DNA from: Isosphaeraceae bacterium EP7
GTDB lineage: Bacteria > Planctomycetota > Planctomycetia > Isosphaerales > Isosphaeraceae
Reading direction: 5' to 3'
DNA: 64,000 nt
NCBI GenBank assembly: GCA_038400315.1
Contig: CP151667.1
Span: forward strand, 6,769,174 to 6,833,173
The translations under genes were made by a program, and so were the position numbers. The notes under the pieces are model-generated. The model saw nothing but the letters and a program-made list of their open reading frames with translations, was not told the origin of the DNA and did not search any database. Positions within the stretch are counted from its first letter, which is position 1; every line of letters begins with the position of its first letter. Positions 15,752 to 25,012 of this stretch are shown here, in pieces.

Positions 15752-17767
15752 TCACGCCGGGCCTTCCCCGTTCGTCCGGAGAGGGGGAACGGGCGGCGGC
15801 TCCGGGTCAGCCGGATGAATGCGCGAACCGGGCAGGCGTTCCACCTTGCGGCCGAGCTTGCCGAAACTGCCGGTGCGGGAGACGACCAGCACCTGGCCGG
15901 GCAACTGCACCTTCGGGACGAGCGCCCTGACGAGTGCGGCGTCTCGGTCGGCGTCGCCAATACCCCAGCGACCGTGGATGGATCGGACGGCCAGGACGAA
16001 CAGGGGGCGGTCGGGGAAGTGCCGCACGGCCTTCCTCGCGAGCCAGGCGCCCGTGCAGTCGCGCCGCGAGGCCAGCAAGGCGACCAGTGCCGCGGTCGTC
16101 TCGGCGGGGAGGCCGTGCGGCAGGAAGGCGTCGCCGGCGCCGATCGTGGCGCGCTCGGCCTGCGCCTTCTCGACGTCGGCCTCGTGGCGATCGAGCCGAT
16201 CCCGGACGTCGCGAAGTCGGTCGACACGGCCCGAGGCGCGGTAGTGCTGCTCCAGGGCCCGGCATGCGGCCGGCGTCCACTGCTCGTCGGCCGAGTCGGC
16301 GACGGCCCAGAGGAGGCGTTCTCCCTCCTCGGGGTCGCCGAGTTCCAGGAGCCGCTGGCCGAGCAAGGCGCCCGCCCCCGCGTGGCCCGGGGCCCGGCCA
16401 AGAAGCTGGCGGAGCATCGGCTCGGCCGCCGCCAGGCCGCGCAGGTCGGCGACCTCGCGGGTCGAGACCCAGAGCGCGGCGAGTTCATGGGGTCGCGCCG
16501 GTACCTGCGCGGGGACCATCGGGGCCCCGTCCCCGGCGACGACGGATGTCTCGGCCGCGGCCGTGTTGGTGCGGGGCTCGGCCTTGGCGCGTCTGTGCCG
16601 CTCGCGCCAGGAGGCACGCTCCTGGTCCCTCCATCGCTCGGACTGCTCGCGGGTCAGGCGATCGAGGTCGGGCCCCAGCAAGGTCACGGCCGACGGCGCC
16701 GGCGCGTCGGCCGCGAAGACCAGGCCGAGGATTTCCTCGCGGGGCCGCCCCAGAGCCAGTGCCCGATCGAAAAATGAAGGGTGTGAATCGTCCAGGACGG
16801 TCCGACGGCCCAGGGCCCTCTCGGCCCAGCGTCGCGCATCGGCCGAAGAGGGCGTGCGGAGCATGGCGTCGCGGAGCCTATTCATGACGTCGCCCGGGGG
16901 CTCGGCGATCTCCGCGACGGTGCGATGCAGGTCGGGCCAGAATCGTTCGTAGACCAGCGGGCCCAGGCATTCCAGACGCCAGAGCGACGAGACCACCGCG
17001 TCGCGGCCGGCGACCTCCGAAGCGAGCCGGTCGGCCTGGAATTCATGGTGCCGCGAGAGCACCAGGGAGCGGGCCTCGAGGCGCGGCCAGTACCAGCCGA
17101 CGAAGGTCGACGCGGCCCAATGCGTGGCCTTGCGGACGTGCCCCGCCCCGGGCGACTGGAGCCGCTCGAAGAGCGTCGCCCACATCAGGTACAGCCGAAA
17201 AATCCGGGCGCCACCCCGGCCGTGGCGGGCCGAGAGGTGGACGAACTCGTGCGCCAGGACCGCCCGGAACTGCTCGGGAGAGAGGGCCATGAGCAGCGGG
17301 AGCCCGACCTCCAGGCTCGTCCTGGGCCAGCCGAAGATGCCCAGACGGGGGACCTCCCGCACGCTGGCGTTGAGGTCGCAGGAGAGCCGGACCTCGCCGA
17401 AGGATCGGCCGCCCATGTCGCGGCGGAGCGAGTCGAGCATCGAGGCCAGCTCGGGCGCCTCGCCGGCGGCCAGGGCCCGTCCCTCGGGCGGCGGGGCCTC
17501 GACGAGCAGGAAGATCCCGGCCTGCGAGATCGCAAACAGGGCGATCGCCACGCCGAGGGCCAGCAGGAACAGGCCGCCGGGCGGCTCGACGACGACCCCC
17601 GCGACGAAGGTCGACGCGGCCAGGCCGAAGAGCAGGAGCAGCCAGGCCGCCACGACCGACTGGCCGAGGCGGACCCAGCCGGTCGTCGACCGCTCGAGCG
17701 CCGCGGGCCGGCCCGCATAACGCTCGTCGACCCGACGCAGGAGCGAATGGAAGTTCCCCCGGCTCAT
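15752..17767 (-). CDS. M48-family zinc metallopeptidase with TPR-like tail
   Basis: 671 residues. Two membrane segments near residues 37-57 and 67-90 precede an M48 (HtpX/Ste24-like) catalytic domain with the zinc motif HEFVH (about 169-173, in LAHEFVHLSARHGRG) and a second-Glu region HHEFQADRLASEVAG. Residues about 390-600 are alpha-helical and repeat-like (LAAAEPMLRQLLGRAPG, LLGQRLLELGDPEEGERLL), suggesting TPR-type protein binding. The ATG overlaps the stop of the upstream zinc-ribbon/TPR gene by 4 bases, so the two probably act together, perhaps in membrane-protein quality control (inference). Confidence 0.9.
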   Translation of the reverse strand: MSRGNFHSLLRRVDERYAGRPAALERSTTGWVRLGQSVVAAWLLLLFGLAASTFVAGVVVEPPGGLFLLALGVAIALFAISQAGIFLLVEAPPPEGRALAAGEAPELASMLDSLRRDMGGRSFGEVRLSCDLNASVREVPRLGIFGWPRTSLEVGLPLLMALSPEQFRAVLAHEFVHLSARHGRGGARIFRLYLMWATLFERLQSPGAGHVRKATHWAASTFVGWYWPRLEARSLVLSRHHEFQADRLASEVAGRDAVVSSLWRLECLGPLVYERFWPDLHRTVAEIAEPPGDVMNRLRDAMLRTPSSADARRWAERALGRRTVLDDSHPSFFDRALALGRPREEILGLVFAADAPAPSAVTLLGPDLDRLTREQSERWRDQERASWRERHRRAKAEPRTNTAAAETSVVAGDGAPMVPAQVPARPHELAALWVSTREVADLRGLAAAEPMLRQLLGRAPGHAGAGALLGQRLLELGDPEEGERLLWAVADSADEQWTPAACRALEQHYRASGRVDRLRDVRDRLDRHEADVEKAQAERATIGAGDAFLPHGLPAETTAALVALLASRRDCTGAWLARKAVRHFPDRPLFVLAVRSIHGRWGIGDADRDAALVRALVPKVQLPGQVLVVSRTGSFGKLGRKVERLPGSRIHPADPEPPPVPPLRTNGEGPA

Positions 17768-20328
17768 GGCTTCGCGGCGGCCTCCCCACGGATGACACGC
17801 TGGATCAGCAAATAAGGGGGCAAGCGAAGGACATTGAAGCGGGCGGCCTCGCGCAAGTACTCGCCACGCATCTCGGGGAATCGCGAGGCCAGCAGTGCCA
17901 GGGTCACGGCCTTCTCGCCGGGCGCGAGAAAGATCCGATCGATCTGGTCGAGCGGCGGCGGGGTGTCGGCGGCCAGCAGCGAGGCGGCCTTGCGGTCGTC
18001 GTCGGTCTGGGGCTTCAGCAGGGCGCGGGCCTTCTCCCTCCAGGCGGCGGCCTCGTCGGCCTTCCCCTCCAGGGCCAGGCCCAGCGAGACGGCCGCGAGG
18101 GTCCAGGGCTCGTCGATCTTGGCCATCTCCGGGTCGGCCGCCACTTCGGAGGCGCGGCCCGCCGCCGCAAGGGCCTGGGCGCGGATCATGAGGCCGACGG
18201 CGGGGGAGCCGATGAGCGAAGAAATCGCCTCGTCGAGCCGGTCGGCCTGATAGAGGGCGAACGCCCCGACGATCGGCACGAGGCCCGCGCGGGCCTCGAT
18301 GGGGAGCCGGGCAACCCAGGCCGACTTCTCGGCCTCGATCGCCTCGGGATGACCCGAGGCCGCCAGGGCATCGAAGAGGGAGATGACCGTGGAGGGGTCG
18401 ACCGGCGAGGCGGCGAGCTTGGCGCGGTACTCGGCGACCAGGGCCTCGGCCTGGCCGAGCGCCATCCTCGCCGTGTGGATCGGCCTGTCGAGCTGGCCGT
18501 CGGTCAAGTTCAGCTCCCGGGCCTTCTGCAACTCGGCCAGGGCTTCCTCCCAGCGGCCGACGTTCAGGGCCCTCATCCCTCGGGCCATGAACGGCCAGGG
18601 GAGGAGCGGATCGGCGGCCGTCGACCGGCGGTAGAAGTCCAGTGCGCGGGCGTCGTCGTCCTCGACCCGTCCCCGCAGATAGAGCAGCGCCGCGCTGTTG
18701 GGGTCCTTGGCGAGCAGGGCGTCGTAGTCGGCGGCCATCCCCGCCGGGCCGCCTTCGTGCTCGGCCAGGCTCTGGTAGGCTCGATGCCAGCGGATGGACA
18801 GCGGGCGGCGGCCCAGGCCGGACTTGAGGAAGGCCACGGCGCGGGCGCGATGGGCCGGGATGGTGAAGGAGAGATAAACATTCATGAGCGAGACGTCGTC
18901 GGGGCTGCGCCCGAGCCGCTTCTCGACGAAATCGAGGGCGCCGGCCCGGTCGGTCTCCGCGAGGGCCTGCGCGACGGAGCTGTCCTGGCCCTGGATCCGG
19001 CGGACGGCCACCTTCTCGACCTCGCCCTTACGCCTCTCGGTCCTGAGGCTGTCGGGGGGCTCCTCGAAGGGGTAGTCGACGTGCGGCAGGGAGAGGAACG
19101 GCTTGCCGACGACCAGGGAGTGCTCCGCCGGCCGGGGGTTGGCCGAGTAGTAGAGCGTCATGACGTCAAAGGCCGCCTCGCCGCCGGGGTTCAGGGCCCA
19201 GAAAGGCGTATGCGTCCAGCGTTCGAAGAATCCGGACGTGAGTTCGATCTCATGCGTCTCGTCGACCGCGCCGCCGACGGAGAGGCGGTGGCGGCCCTCG
19301 GCCACGTGGACCTCCCCCAGCTCGCCCGCCACGGTCGACGGCGGGCCTCCGTCGACCCGGATCTGCACCGGGGCGCCGCTGGCGTTGACAACCCGGATGA
19401 GACGGTGGGTGCGAATATATTGATTGCTCACCGCCAGCCCGGCCGCGGCGAGCGCCAGGGCGGTCGCGGCCTTGGCCAGGTTCCTCTGGCCCTTGGTGTA
19501 GGGCGAGCCCTCGGCGCGGAAGAGGCCGCGCAGTGAGTGCTTCCGCGGGGGGAGCAGCGACCCGGGGCGGCGGCCCGCCTTCTCGGAGCGGCGGACCAGG
19601 TCGCGGAAATCGGGCCGCTGGCCCAGGTGGGGGGCCTCGCGCAGCAGGATGGAGGAGAGGTCCAGGGCCTCGTCGTGCCGCCCCGCCGCCTGGAGATTCG
19701 TCGCAAGCTGGTAGAGAGGCCCGAGGTCATGCTGGCGGCCCGCGCCCGGCTCCTCCAGGACGTCGAGCAGGCGCCTGGCCTCGTCGAGGTCCCCGCCGGC
19801 CATCTTCATCGCGGCGACGCCGATGCGTGCCTCGGGCAGGTCGGGCTCCAGGGCGAGGGCCTCCGCGTGCAGCCGGGCCCACTCGTCGTAGGACGCCACC
19901 TGCCGCATGTGTTCCGCCAGGGCCGACCGAAGCCGCGCGTCGCCGGGGAAGCGCACGAGCACCTGGCCGCGGAGGTCGGCCGCCTGGTCATGGTCGTGGA
20001 AGGAGAGGAACCGGGCGTGCGCCTCGATGGCCGCCTCGGGCGTCCCCTCGCGGCGATATCGCTCCAGGCTGCCCGAGGTCTGGAGCTGGCGGGCCTGCTC
20101 GTACTTGTCCGCGGACGCCGCCATGTGCCGGCGGCACGACGGGCATTCGTCGATGATCCGCTTGCGACCCAGGGGGATCACCGGGATGAAGACGACCACG
20201 AACCAGAGTCGAGTCAGGTAGGATTCCAGGGCCCCCACCCGCCCGCATGAGTGGCAAGGGGCGGTCCGCGTCGACCGTTCCTTCTTGCCGTAATAATGAG
20301 TCCCGACACCGTTATATGTTATGGGCAT
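17764..20328 (-). CDS. Zinc-ribbon, membrane and TPR-repeat protein
   Basis: 854 residues. The N-terminus carries paired cysteines (CHSCGR at about 25 and CPSCRR at about 62) around a hydrophobic stretch LWFVVVFIPVIPLG, a zinc-ribbon-like membrane anchor. TPR-like helical pairs follow (about 85-260), then a second membrane helix (about 295-315, ATALALAAAGLAVSNQYI). A beta-rich segment that looks like a PEGA-type domain (VNASGAPVQIRVDGGPPS) and more TPR repeats (about 440-830) complete it. It shares a 4-base ATGA overlap with the downstream M48 gene and lies 37 bp after the desaturase gene. I recognise no specific family for the whole protein. Confidence 0.82.
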   Translation of the reverse strand: MPITYNGVGTHYYGKKERSTRTAPCHSCGRVGALESYLTRLWFVVVFIPVIPLGRKRIIDECPSCRRHMAASADKYEQARQLQTSGSLERYRREGTPEAAIEAHARFLSFHDHDQAADLRGQVLVRFPGDARLRSALAEHMRQVASYDEWARLHAEALALEPDLPEARIGVAAMKMAGGDLDEARRLLDVLEEPGAGRQHDLGPLYQLATNLQAAGRHDEALDLSSILLREAPHLGQRPDFRDLVRRSEKAGRRPGSLLPPRKHSLRGLFRAEGSPYTKGQRNLAKAATALALAAAGLAVSNQYIRTHRLIRVVNASGAPVQIRVDGGPPSTVAGELGEVHVAEGRHRLSVGGAVDETHEIELTSGFFERWTHTPFWALNPGGEAAFDVMTLYYSANPRPAEHSLVVGKPFLSLPHVDYPFEEPPDSLRTERRKGEVEKVAVRRIQGQDSSVAQALAETDRAGALDFVEKRLGRSPDDVSLMNVYLSFTIPAHRARAVAFLKSGLGRRPLSIRWHRAYQSLAEHEGGPAGMAADYDALLAKDPNSAALLYLRGRVEDDDARALDFYRRSTAADPLLPWPFMARGMRALNVGRWEEALAELQKARELNLTDGQLDRPIHTARMALGQAEALVAEYRAKLAASPVDPSTVISLFDALAASGHPEAIEAEKSAWVARLPIEARAGLVPIVGAFALYQADRLDEAISSLIGSPAVGLMIRAQALAAAGRASEVAADPEMAKIDEPWTLAAVSLGLALEGKADEAAAWREKARALLKPQTDDDRKAASLLAADTPPPLDQIDRIFLAPGEKAVTLALLASRFPEMRGEYLREAARFNVLRLPPYLLIQRVIRGEAAAKP

Positions 20329-20365
20329 CGACCTGGATCTCGGGGGCCTCGGCTCGTCGGCGATA

Positions 20366-21331
20366 TCAGGCCTTGCGGCCGTGGAGCCAGGAGAAGCTGG
20401 TGGTGGGCCGAGACTCGGCCATGGCGGCGATCTCGCTGGCGAGCAGCTCGTAGCGCTCGGGCTGCTTGCAGAGATACTCCTGCGCCTTGGCCGCCTTGCC
20501 CGAGACGGAGAGGTTGGGGATGTCCCAGACCCGGTTCAGGTGGCGGATGATCCCGGCGTAGTCCAGGGTGGTGTAGACGCCGGTGCGCTGGGTGATGGCG
20601 GCGTAGTGGCCGAAGAGGCCGGGGTCGACGTCGTCCCTCATGCTGCGCCCGGGCATCGAGACGAGGCCCTTGAGGATCGACCGGTAGGCGAGGACCCCCT
20701 CTTCGGGGTCGTTCTTCATGACCTCGCCGATGACCCGGGTGTAGAAGGCCTCGTGGCGGGTCTCGTCGATGGCGATCTTGCGGCAGATCTTGGAGAGATT
20801 CTCGTCGCCCCGGCACTCCGCGAGCTTGGCGACGTTGGCGTGGGTGATGCGGGTGGCTCGTTCCTGGAAGGCGGTGTAGATGAGCCCGGCGTAGTCGTTG
20901 TCGTGGTGCCCGGTGGTGAAGCCGCTGCGGATGAGGTTGTGGATCGTCCGCTCGATGGACCTCATGTCGACCCGGCCGCTGATCCTGAGATAGGTGTTCA
21001 GCAGGTCGCCGTGGCGGTTCTCCTCGGCGGTCCAGCCGCGGAGCCAGTGGGCCCAGGGGGTCTCGCCGACGCCGGACGGATCGTTGACGAGCCTGGCCAG
21101 CGAGACGGCATAATTTGGCAGGGCTTCTTCGGTGATCGTGTTGCCGACGAGCACGACGAGCAGGTCGTCGGGCAGTTCGTCGGCCGCGGAGCGGAAGGCC
21201 TCGAGCTGCTCTCGCCAGTCCGCGGCGGAGAAGTCGGGGAGAAAGTCGGTCGGTTGCCAGGCCTGCTTCACCTCGGCCAGTAGCGTCAGATTCTCCCCGA
21301 CGAATTCCTGCAGATTGGCGATGACGTTCAC
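20366..21331 (-). CDS. Acyl-ACP desaturase (soluble diiron)
   Basis: 321 residues from a GTG at 21331, chosen because GGAAGG lies 9 bases upstream and the family's N-terminus fits; the open frame upstream is not coding-like. Diiron ligands are complete: TEEALP (Glu near 70), EENRH (103-107), the FQERATRITH helix (about 155-165) and DETRHE (189-194). The family introduces a double bond (usually delta-9) into acyl chains carried on ACP, using O2 and ferredoxin. It heads a minus-strand cluster with the zinc-ribbon/TPR and M48 genes; why a desaturase should share that operon is not obvious. Confidence 0.93.
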   Translation of the reverse strand: MNVIANLQEFVGENLTLLAEVKQAWQPTDFLPDFSAADWREQLEAFRSAADELPDDLLVVLVGNTITEEALPNYAVSLARLVNDPSGVGETPWAHWLRGWTAEENRHGDLLNTYLRISGRVDMRSIERTIHNLIRSGFTTGHHDNDYAGLIYTAFQERATRITHANVAKLAECRGDENLSKICRKIAIDETRHEAFYTRVIGEVMKNDPEEGVLAYRSILKGLVSMPGRSMRDDVDPGLFGHYAAITQRTGVYTTLDYAGIIRHLNRVWDIPNLSVSGKAAKAQEYLCKQPERYELLASEIAAMAESRPTTSFSWLHGRKA

Positions 21332-21803
21332 GTGGTGGGCCTTCCGGGCGTACGGCACTGGGACCGCAGGATGGATAAGTCGAGGGCGCACCGACGGCCG
21401 GACCTGGCCGGGGCGTCCTCTGCTCTCGAGACGGATCACGGCGTGCCATCGAGATTTGAAGCCCGGCGATCCCCCGAAATTCGAGGTCGCCCGCGGCGGC
21501 CGATGGCGCAGCCCTACCCAATAGTCGCATCGCTGGGCATTGCGGTCGAGCCGTTTTTCCGGGGGAATCTCCGATCGGTGCCGGACTCGACGTCGGGTAC
21601 GGAAGATGGCGAACTTGGGGTAAGGATCCGGGCCGGAATGAGGCCTCGGATGGGCCGGACGGTTTCGCCGGGGGCCGACCTCGCCTATCATCGAGGCGCC
21701 AGGCGGCCCCCGGACGGCCGCCTCGGGGCACGCGGCGGGGCAGACCCCCGGACCGGCGGCGTGCCTCGCCACGGTCCCGACCTTCCCCCTCCCGGAGCTG
21801 CCG
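21332..21803. other. Divergent intergenic region
   Basis: 472 bp between the desaturase gene (-) and a DUF3500 gene (+). Frames through it have no recognisable product. A TATCAT hexamer at about 21687 could be a plus-strand -10 element, but no good -35 is in place. CGGAGCTG just before 21804 serves as ribosome site for the DUF3500 gene. I see no RNA structure. Confidence 0.3.
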
Positions 21804-22805
21804 ATGCGGCGGATGACCCTCGCCCTGACCTTGATGGCCCCCCTCCTGGCCGTGGCCCCGGCCCCCTCGGCGCGGGCCGATGAGATCGGCTCGGCGATGG
21901 CCGACGCGGCCTCGCGGTTCCTCGGGGTCCTGGACGATGCCCAGCGATCGCAGGCCGCCTTCGCCTTCGACAGCCCCGAGCGATTCAACTGGCACTGGAT
22001 CCCCAGGCCCCGTAAAGGCTTGCCAATCAAGAGCTTGAAGCCCGAGCAGCGGGCCCTGGCCTTCGGCCTGCTCGACACCGGCCTGTCGACGAAGGGGATG
22101 ATCCGGGCGACCACGATCATGAGCTTCGAGGAGATCCTCCGCGTCGAGGAGCACGGCACCGGGCCCGTCCGCGACCCCGAGCTGTATTATGTCAGCGTCT
22201 TCGGCATCCCCTCCAATGGCGGCGAATGGGGCTGGCGGGTCGAGGGGCATCACCTGGCCCTGAACTTCACGGTGCGCGACGGCAAGGTCGTCTCGGCCAC
22301 CCCGTTCATGTTCGGGTCCAACCCGGCGAAGGTGAAGTCGGGCCCCAGCAAGGGGTTGCGCAACCTGGCCGAGATCCAGGAGCCGGCCTACGCGCTCGCC
22401 GCCTCGCTGACCGAGGACCAGCGCAAGGCCGCCGTCATCAGCCAGGTCGTCCCCGAGGTCACCGTCACCCCGAACTCGGCCACGCCCAAGCTCGACGCCC
22501 CCCAGGGCATCTCCGGCGACGCCCTCACCTCGGACCAGCGTCTGCTCCTCATCAAGACAATTAAGGCGTATTACGCCAACTTCCCCGAGTCGATCCGCGA
22601 CGAGATGACCACGCGGCTGGGCGACGGCGAGACGGGCTACCACTTCGCCTGGTTCGGCCCGATCGACCCCGAGAAGCCGCACGCGTTCCACGTCCAGGGG
22701 CCGGCGCTGTACATCGACTTCAATGATGAGCAGAACCAGGCCAATCATATTCATACGTTCTACCGGAGCGTCGTCGGCGACTTCGGCTTGCCCGCGGGGA
22801 ACTGA
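21804..22805 (+). CDS. DUF3500 secreted protein (copy 2)
   Basis: 333 residues with a signal peptide (MRRMTLALTLMAPLLAVAPA). The family pattern is clear: FNWHWIPRPRKGLPIKSLK, EWGWRVEGHHLALNFTV, and the C-terminal QANHIHTFYRSVVGDFG. Compared with copy 1 it lacks the His-rich tail, and TFYRS replaces the usual (S/T)xWRD at the C-terminal motif. It is followed after 105 bp by lhgO in the same orientation, with no sign of coupling. Function unknown. Confidence 0.88.
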   Translation: MRRMTLALTLMAPLLAVAPAPSARADEIGSAMADAASRFLGVLDDAQRSQAAFAFDSPERFNWHWIPRPRKGLPIKSLKPEQRALAFGLLDTGLSTKGMIRATTIMSFEEILRVEEHGTGPVRDPELYYVSVFGIPSNGGEWGWRVEGHHLALNFTVRDGKVVSATPFMFGSNPAKVKSGPSKGLRNLAEIQEPAYALAASLTEDQRKAAVISQVVPEVTVTPNSATPKLDAPQGISGDALTSDQRLLLIKTIKAYYANFPESIRDEMTTRLGDGETGYHFAWFGPIDPEKPHAFHVQGPALYIDFNDEQNQANHIHTFYRSVVGDFGLPAGN

Positions 22806-22910
22806 GCCGTCAGCATGGGCCCCGGCCCGGCCGACCCCGACCTCGGGGGGCCGGGCCCGCAGATCACCCGGATGGACCCGACCAGACGCGCCTTGGATTG
22901 AAGGATCGAG

Positions 22911-24110
22911 ATGATTTCGACGGACGTGGCGATCATCGGCGGCGGCATCGTCGGCCTGGCGACGGCTTATCAGTTGACCCGCGAGCGGCCGGGCACCCGG
23001 GTGGTGGTCCTGGAGAAGGAGAGCGGCCTGGCCCGCCACCAGACCGGGCACAACTCGGGCGTGCTGCACTCGGGGATCTACTACAAGCCGGGCTCCCTGA
23101 AGGCCGTCAATTGCCGCGAGGGCAAGGCCCTGATGGAGGCCTTCTGCGCGGCCGAGGGGATTTCCTACGACATCTGCGGCAAGGTGATCGTGGCGCTGGG
23201 AGACTCGGACCTGCCGGCCCTGGAGCGGATCTTCGAGCGCGGCAAGGCCAACGGCGTGGTGTGCGAGGTCGTGGGCAAGGAGCGGCTGGCGGAACTTGAG
23301 CCGCACTCGGCCGGCATCAAGGCCATCCACGTCCCCGAGGCCGGGATCGTCGACTACGTGCAGGTCTGCGAGCGGATGGCCGACCGCGTCCGCGAGCGTG
23401 ACGGCCAGGTGCTCACGTCGGCACGCGTGCTGAAGATGGATCGGAAGGCCGACCGGGTGGTGCTGACGACGGAGGCCGGCGAGGTCGAGGCCGCCCAGGT
23501 GGTCAACTGCGCCGGGCTGCAATCCGACCGCGTCACGGCGCTGGGGGGCCAGAAGCCCGACGCCAAGATCATCCCGTTCCGGGGCGAATACTACGAGCTG
23601 AAGCCCGAGGCCCACCACCTCTGCAAGACCCTGATCTACCCGGTGCCCGACCCCTCGTTCCCGTTCCTGGGGGTACACTTCACCCGCCTGATCGGCGGCG
23701 GCGTCGAGTGCGGTCCCAATGCGGTGCTCGCCCTGGCCCGCGAGGGTTACGGCAAGACCGACTTCAACCTGGCCGACATGGCCGAGACCCTCACCTACCC
23801 CGGCTTCCTGCGGCTGGCGGCGAAGTTCTGGAGGACCGGCCTGGGCGAGATCTGGAGGTCGGCCAGCAAGGCCGCCTTCGTCCGCGCACTCCAGCGCCTG
23901 GTCCCCGAGATCAGGGCCGAGCACCTCGTCGCCGTCCCCGCCGGCATCCGCGCCCAGGCCGTCACGCCCGACGGTGCCATGGTCGACGACTTCCTGATCC
24001 AGGAGGCCGACCGCATCATCAACGTGAACAATGCCCCCTCGCCGGCGGCCACCGCGTCGCTGAACATCGGCCGGACGATCGTCGGCCGGCTGGTGCCCCG
24101 GCTCGACTGA
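22911..24110 (+). CDS. lhgO: L-2-hydroxyglutarate oxidase/dehydrogenase
   Basis: 399 residues, the usual length for LhgO, a flavoprotein that oxidises L-2-hydroxyglutarate to 2-oxoglutarate and passes electrons to the membrane. The N-terminal FAD dinucleotide fold is [15 protein letters not shown]. The LhgO signature [16 protein letters not shown] follows at about 39-54, and the C-terminal FAD segment is [23 protein letters not shown] 6 bases upstream supports the ATG. It appears to be transcribed alone; the next plus-strand unit has its own promoter and riboswitch. Confidence 0.94.
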   Translation: MISTDVAIIGGGIVGLATAYQLTRERPGTRVVVLEKESGLARHQTGHNSGVLHSGIYYKPGSLKAVNCREGKALMEAFCAAEGISYDICGKVIVALGDSDLPALERIFERGKANGVVCEVVGKERLAELEPHSAGIKAIHVPEAGIVDYVQVCERMADRVRERDGQVLTSARVLKMDRKADRVVLTTEAGEVEAAQVVNCAGLQSDRVTALGGQKPDAKIIPFRGEYYELKPEAHHLCKTLIYPVPDPSFPFLGVHFTRLIGGGVECGPNAVLALAREGYGKTDFNLADMAETLTYPGFLRLAAKFWRTGLGEIWRSASKAAFVRALQRLVPEIRAEHLVAVPAGIRAQAVTPDGAMVDDFLIQEADRIINVNNAPSPAATASLNIGRTIVGRLVPRLD

Positions 24111-24175
24111 TCCGGGCGAGGTCCCGAGCTGGGTTCGAAACATCTCGATTCTCCCTTCCCGGTTGCGGGACTCTC

Positions 24176-24206
24176 TTGACAGGGTGTCGGAGGTCGGATT
24201 TAGAAT
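24176..24206 (+). promoter_or_regulatory. Sigma-70-type promoter before the riboswitch
   Basis: TTGACA (24176-24181) and TAGAAT (24201-24206) are near-consensus hexamers separated by 19 bases, 1-2 more than ideal. They stand out in this GC-rich DNA and lie about 25 bases upstream of the riboswitch, on the correct strand. Confidence 0.65.
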
Positions 24207-24229
24207 GATGCGGTCCGCAAGGACAGGTT

Positions 24230-24368
24230 GAGTGATCGCCGAATCCCCGGGCAGGGACCCGGGGAGCGGGGGACCCAAATTCGTGGGGCGAATCGCGTCG
24301 GACTGGACGCGACGGGGCACCTTCGGCTCCGAGCCCGTCAGCTAACCTCGCAGGCGTCCGGAGGGAGA
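24230..24368 (+). ncRNA. Cyclic-di-AMP riboswitch (ydaO-yuaA class)
   Basis: The ydaO consensus is followed closely: GATCGCCGAATCC; a P2-type stem CCCCGGG/CCCGGGG; AGCGGGGGACCCAAATT then GGGGCGAATC; a side stem CGCGTC/GACGCG; GGCACCTTCGGCTCCGAGCC; and the core block CCCGTCAGCTAACCTCG followed by CAGGCG, which closes P1 with CGCC. In other bacteria this class binds c-di-AMP and usually turns genes off. A GTCC-GCAA-GGAC hairpin lies just upstream (about 24213-24224). The only plus-strand ORF downstream is the small one at 24508. Confidence 0.93.
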
Positions 24369-24419
24369 CAGCAGCCGGCGTTTTTGTTCTCGCCGGCGTC
24401 GACCGGAGGTCCGGTCGAC
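24354..24419 (+). terminator. Probable expression platform of the riboswitch
   Basis: Right after the aptamer, CCGG (24359-24362) can pair with CCGG at 24375-24378, extended by CG pairs on either side of a bulge and followed by TTTTTGTT (24381-24388), an intrinsic-terminator layout that shares bases with the 3' side of P1. Alternative hairpins are GCCGGCG/CGCCGGC (24374-24397) and a perfect 9-bp GTCGACCGG/CCGGTCGAC (24398-24419). Which fold forms with ligand cannot be decided by eye. Confidence 0.5.
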
Positions 24420-24507
24420 TCCCACGCTCAACTCGCCCCGAACTGGGCCGTCGTTCGCCGTGCATCCTTGCGCCCCCAACCGGGCGTTGAGCACGCCGGC
24501 GGTGCGG

Positions 24508-24867
24508 ATGGCGAGCATGCGACCGCAATGGCGAGGGGTCCTGACCGCGTCCGCACTGGCGGCGCTGGGCATCGGCGCGCTGGCGTCGCTAGGACCGTGG
24601 CAGTGGCTGACGGCGATGACGCTGATGACCATGGAACTGATGGCCGGCTCCCTGCGAGGGGCCTGGGATCGATCGGGGCCCGGCCCCCGCTCGCGGGCGA
24701 ACCCGCCGCCTGCCGAAGCCCCGGCCTCGAAAGCCCCCCTACCCCGTCGTGATCCGTCCCGCTTCCGGTTCCGATTCCGCCGGCCGACCGGGGCCCCCGG
24801 CCCCCGGATCAGGCCCAGGCGCGTCACCCGCCGGGGCCGGGGCGGAGGATTCGTCTCGCCCGCGTGA
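24508..24867 (+). CDS. Small membrane ORF under the riboswitch
   Basis: 119 codons from ATG 24508; a GTG at 24460 in the same frame would add 16 residues. Codons have strong third-position GC in the first half. The N-terminal half is hydrophobic (GVLTASALAALGIGALASLG then WLTAMTLMTMELMAGSL), giving one or two membrane helices; the rest is Pro/Arg-rich and basic. I recognise no family and the ribosome site is weak. It deserves annotation because it is the only plus-strand frame of this size between the c-di-AMP riboswitch and the convergent gene ending at 25013. It could instead be a chance frame. Confidence 0.42.
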   Translation: MASMRPQWRGVLTASALAALGIGALASLGPWQWLTAMTLMTMELMAGSLRGAWDRSGPGPRSRANPPPAEAPASKAPLPRRDPSRFRFRFRRPTGAPGPRIRPRRVTRRGRGGGFVSPA

Positions 24868-25012
24868 GCATGGCCGGGTTTTCCACGAATCATGCCGCGC
24901 TCGGGCCCCTCGCTTCGAAACCGAGCGGCACCCGGCACCCACCCCGGGGAGGGATTTTCCGCGTCCGGATTGAGAAAGAGCGGCCGCTTGATTTGAGAAT
25001 GGGAACAAGCCG

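Noticed and set aside
20319-24320. A 1333-codon frame on the minus strand across the desaturase, DUF3500 and lhgO genes
   Set aside because: It crosses five recognised genes or RNA elements, including the riboswitch on the other strand, and has no homologous look.
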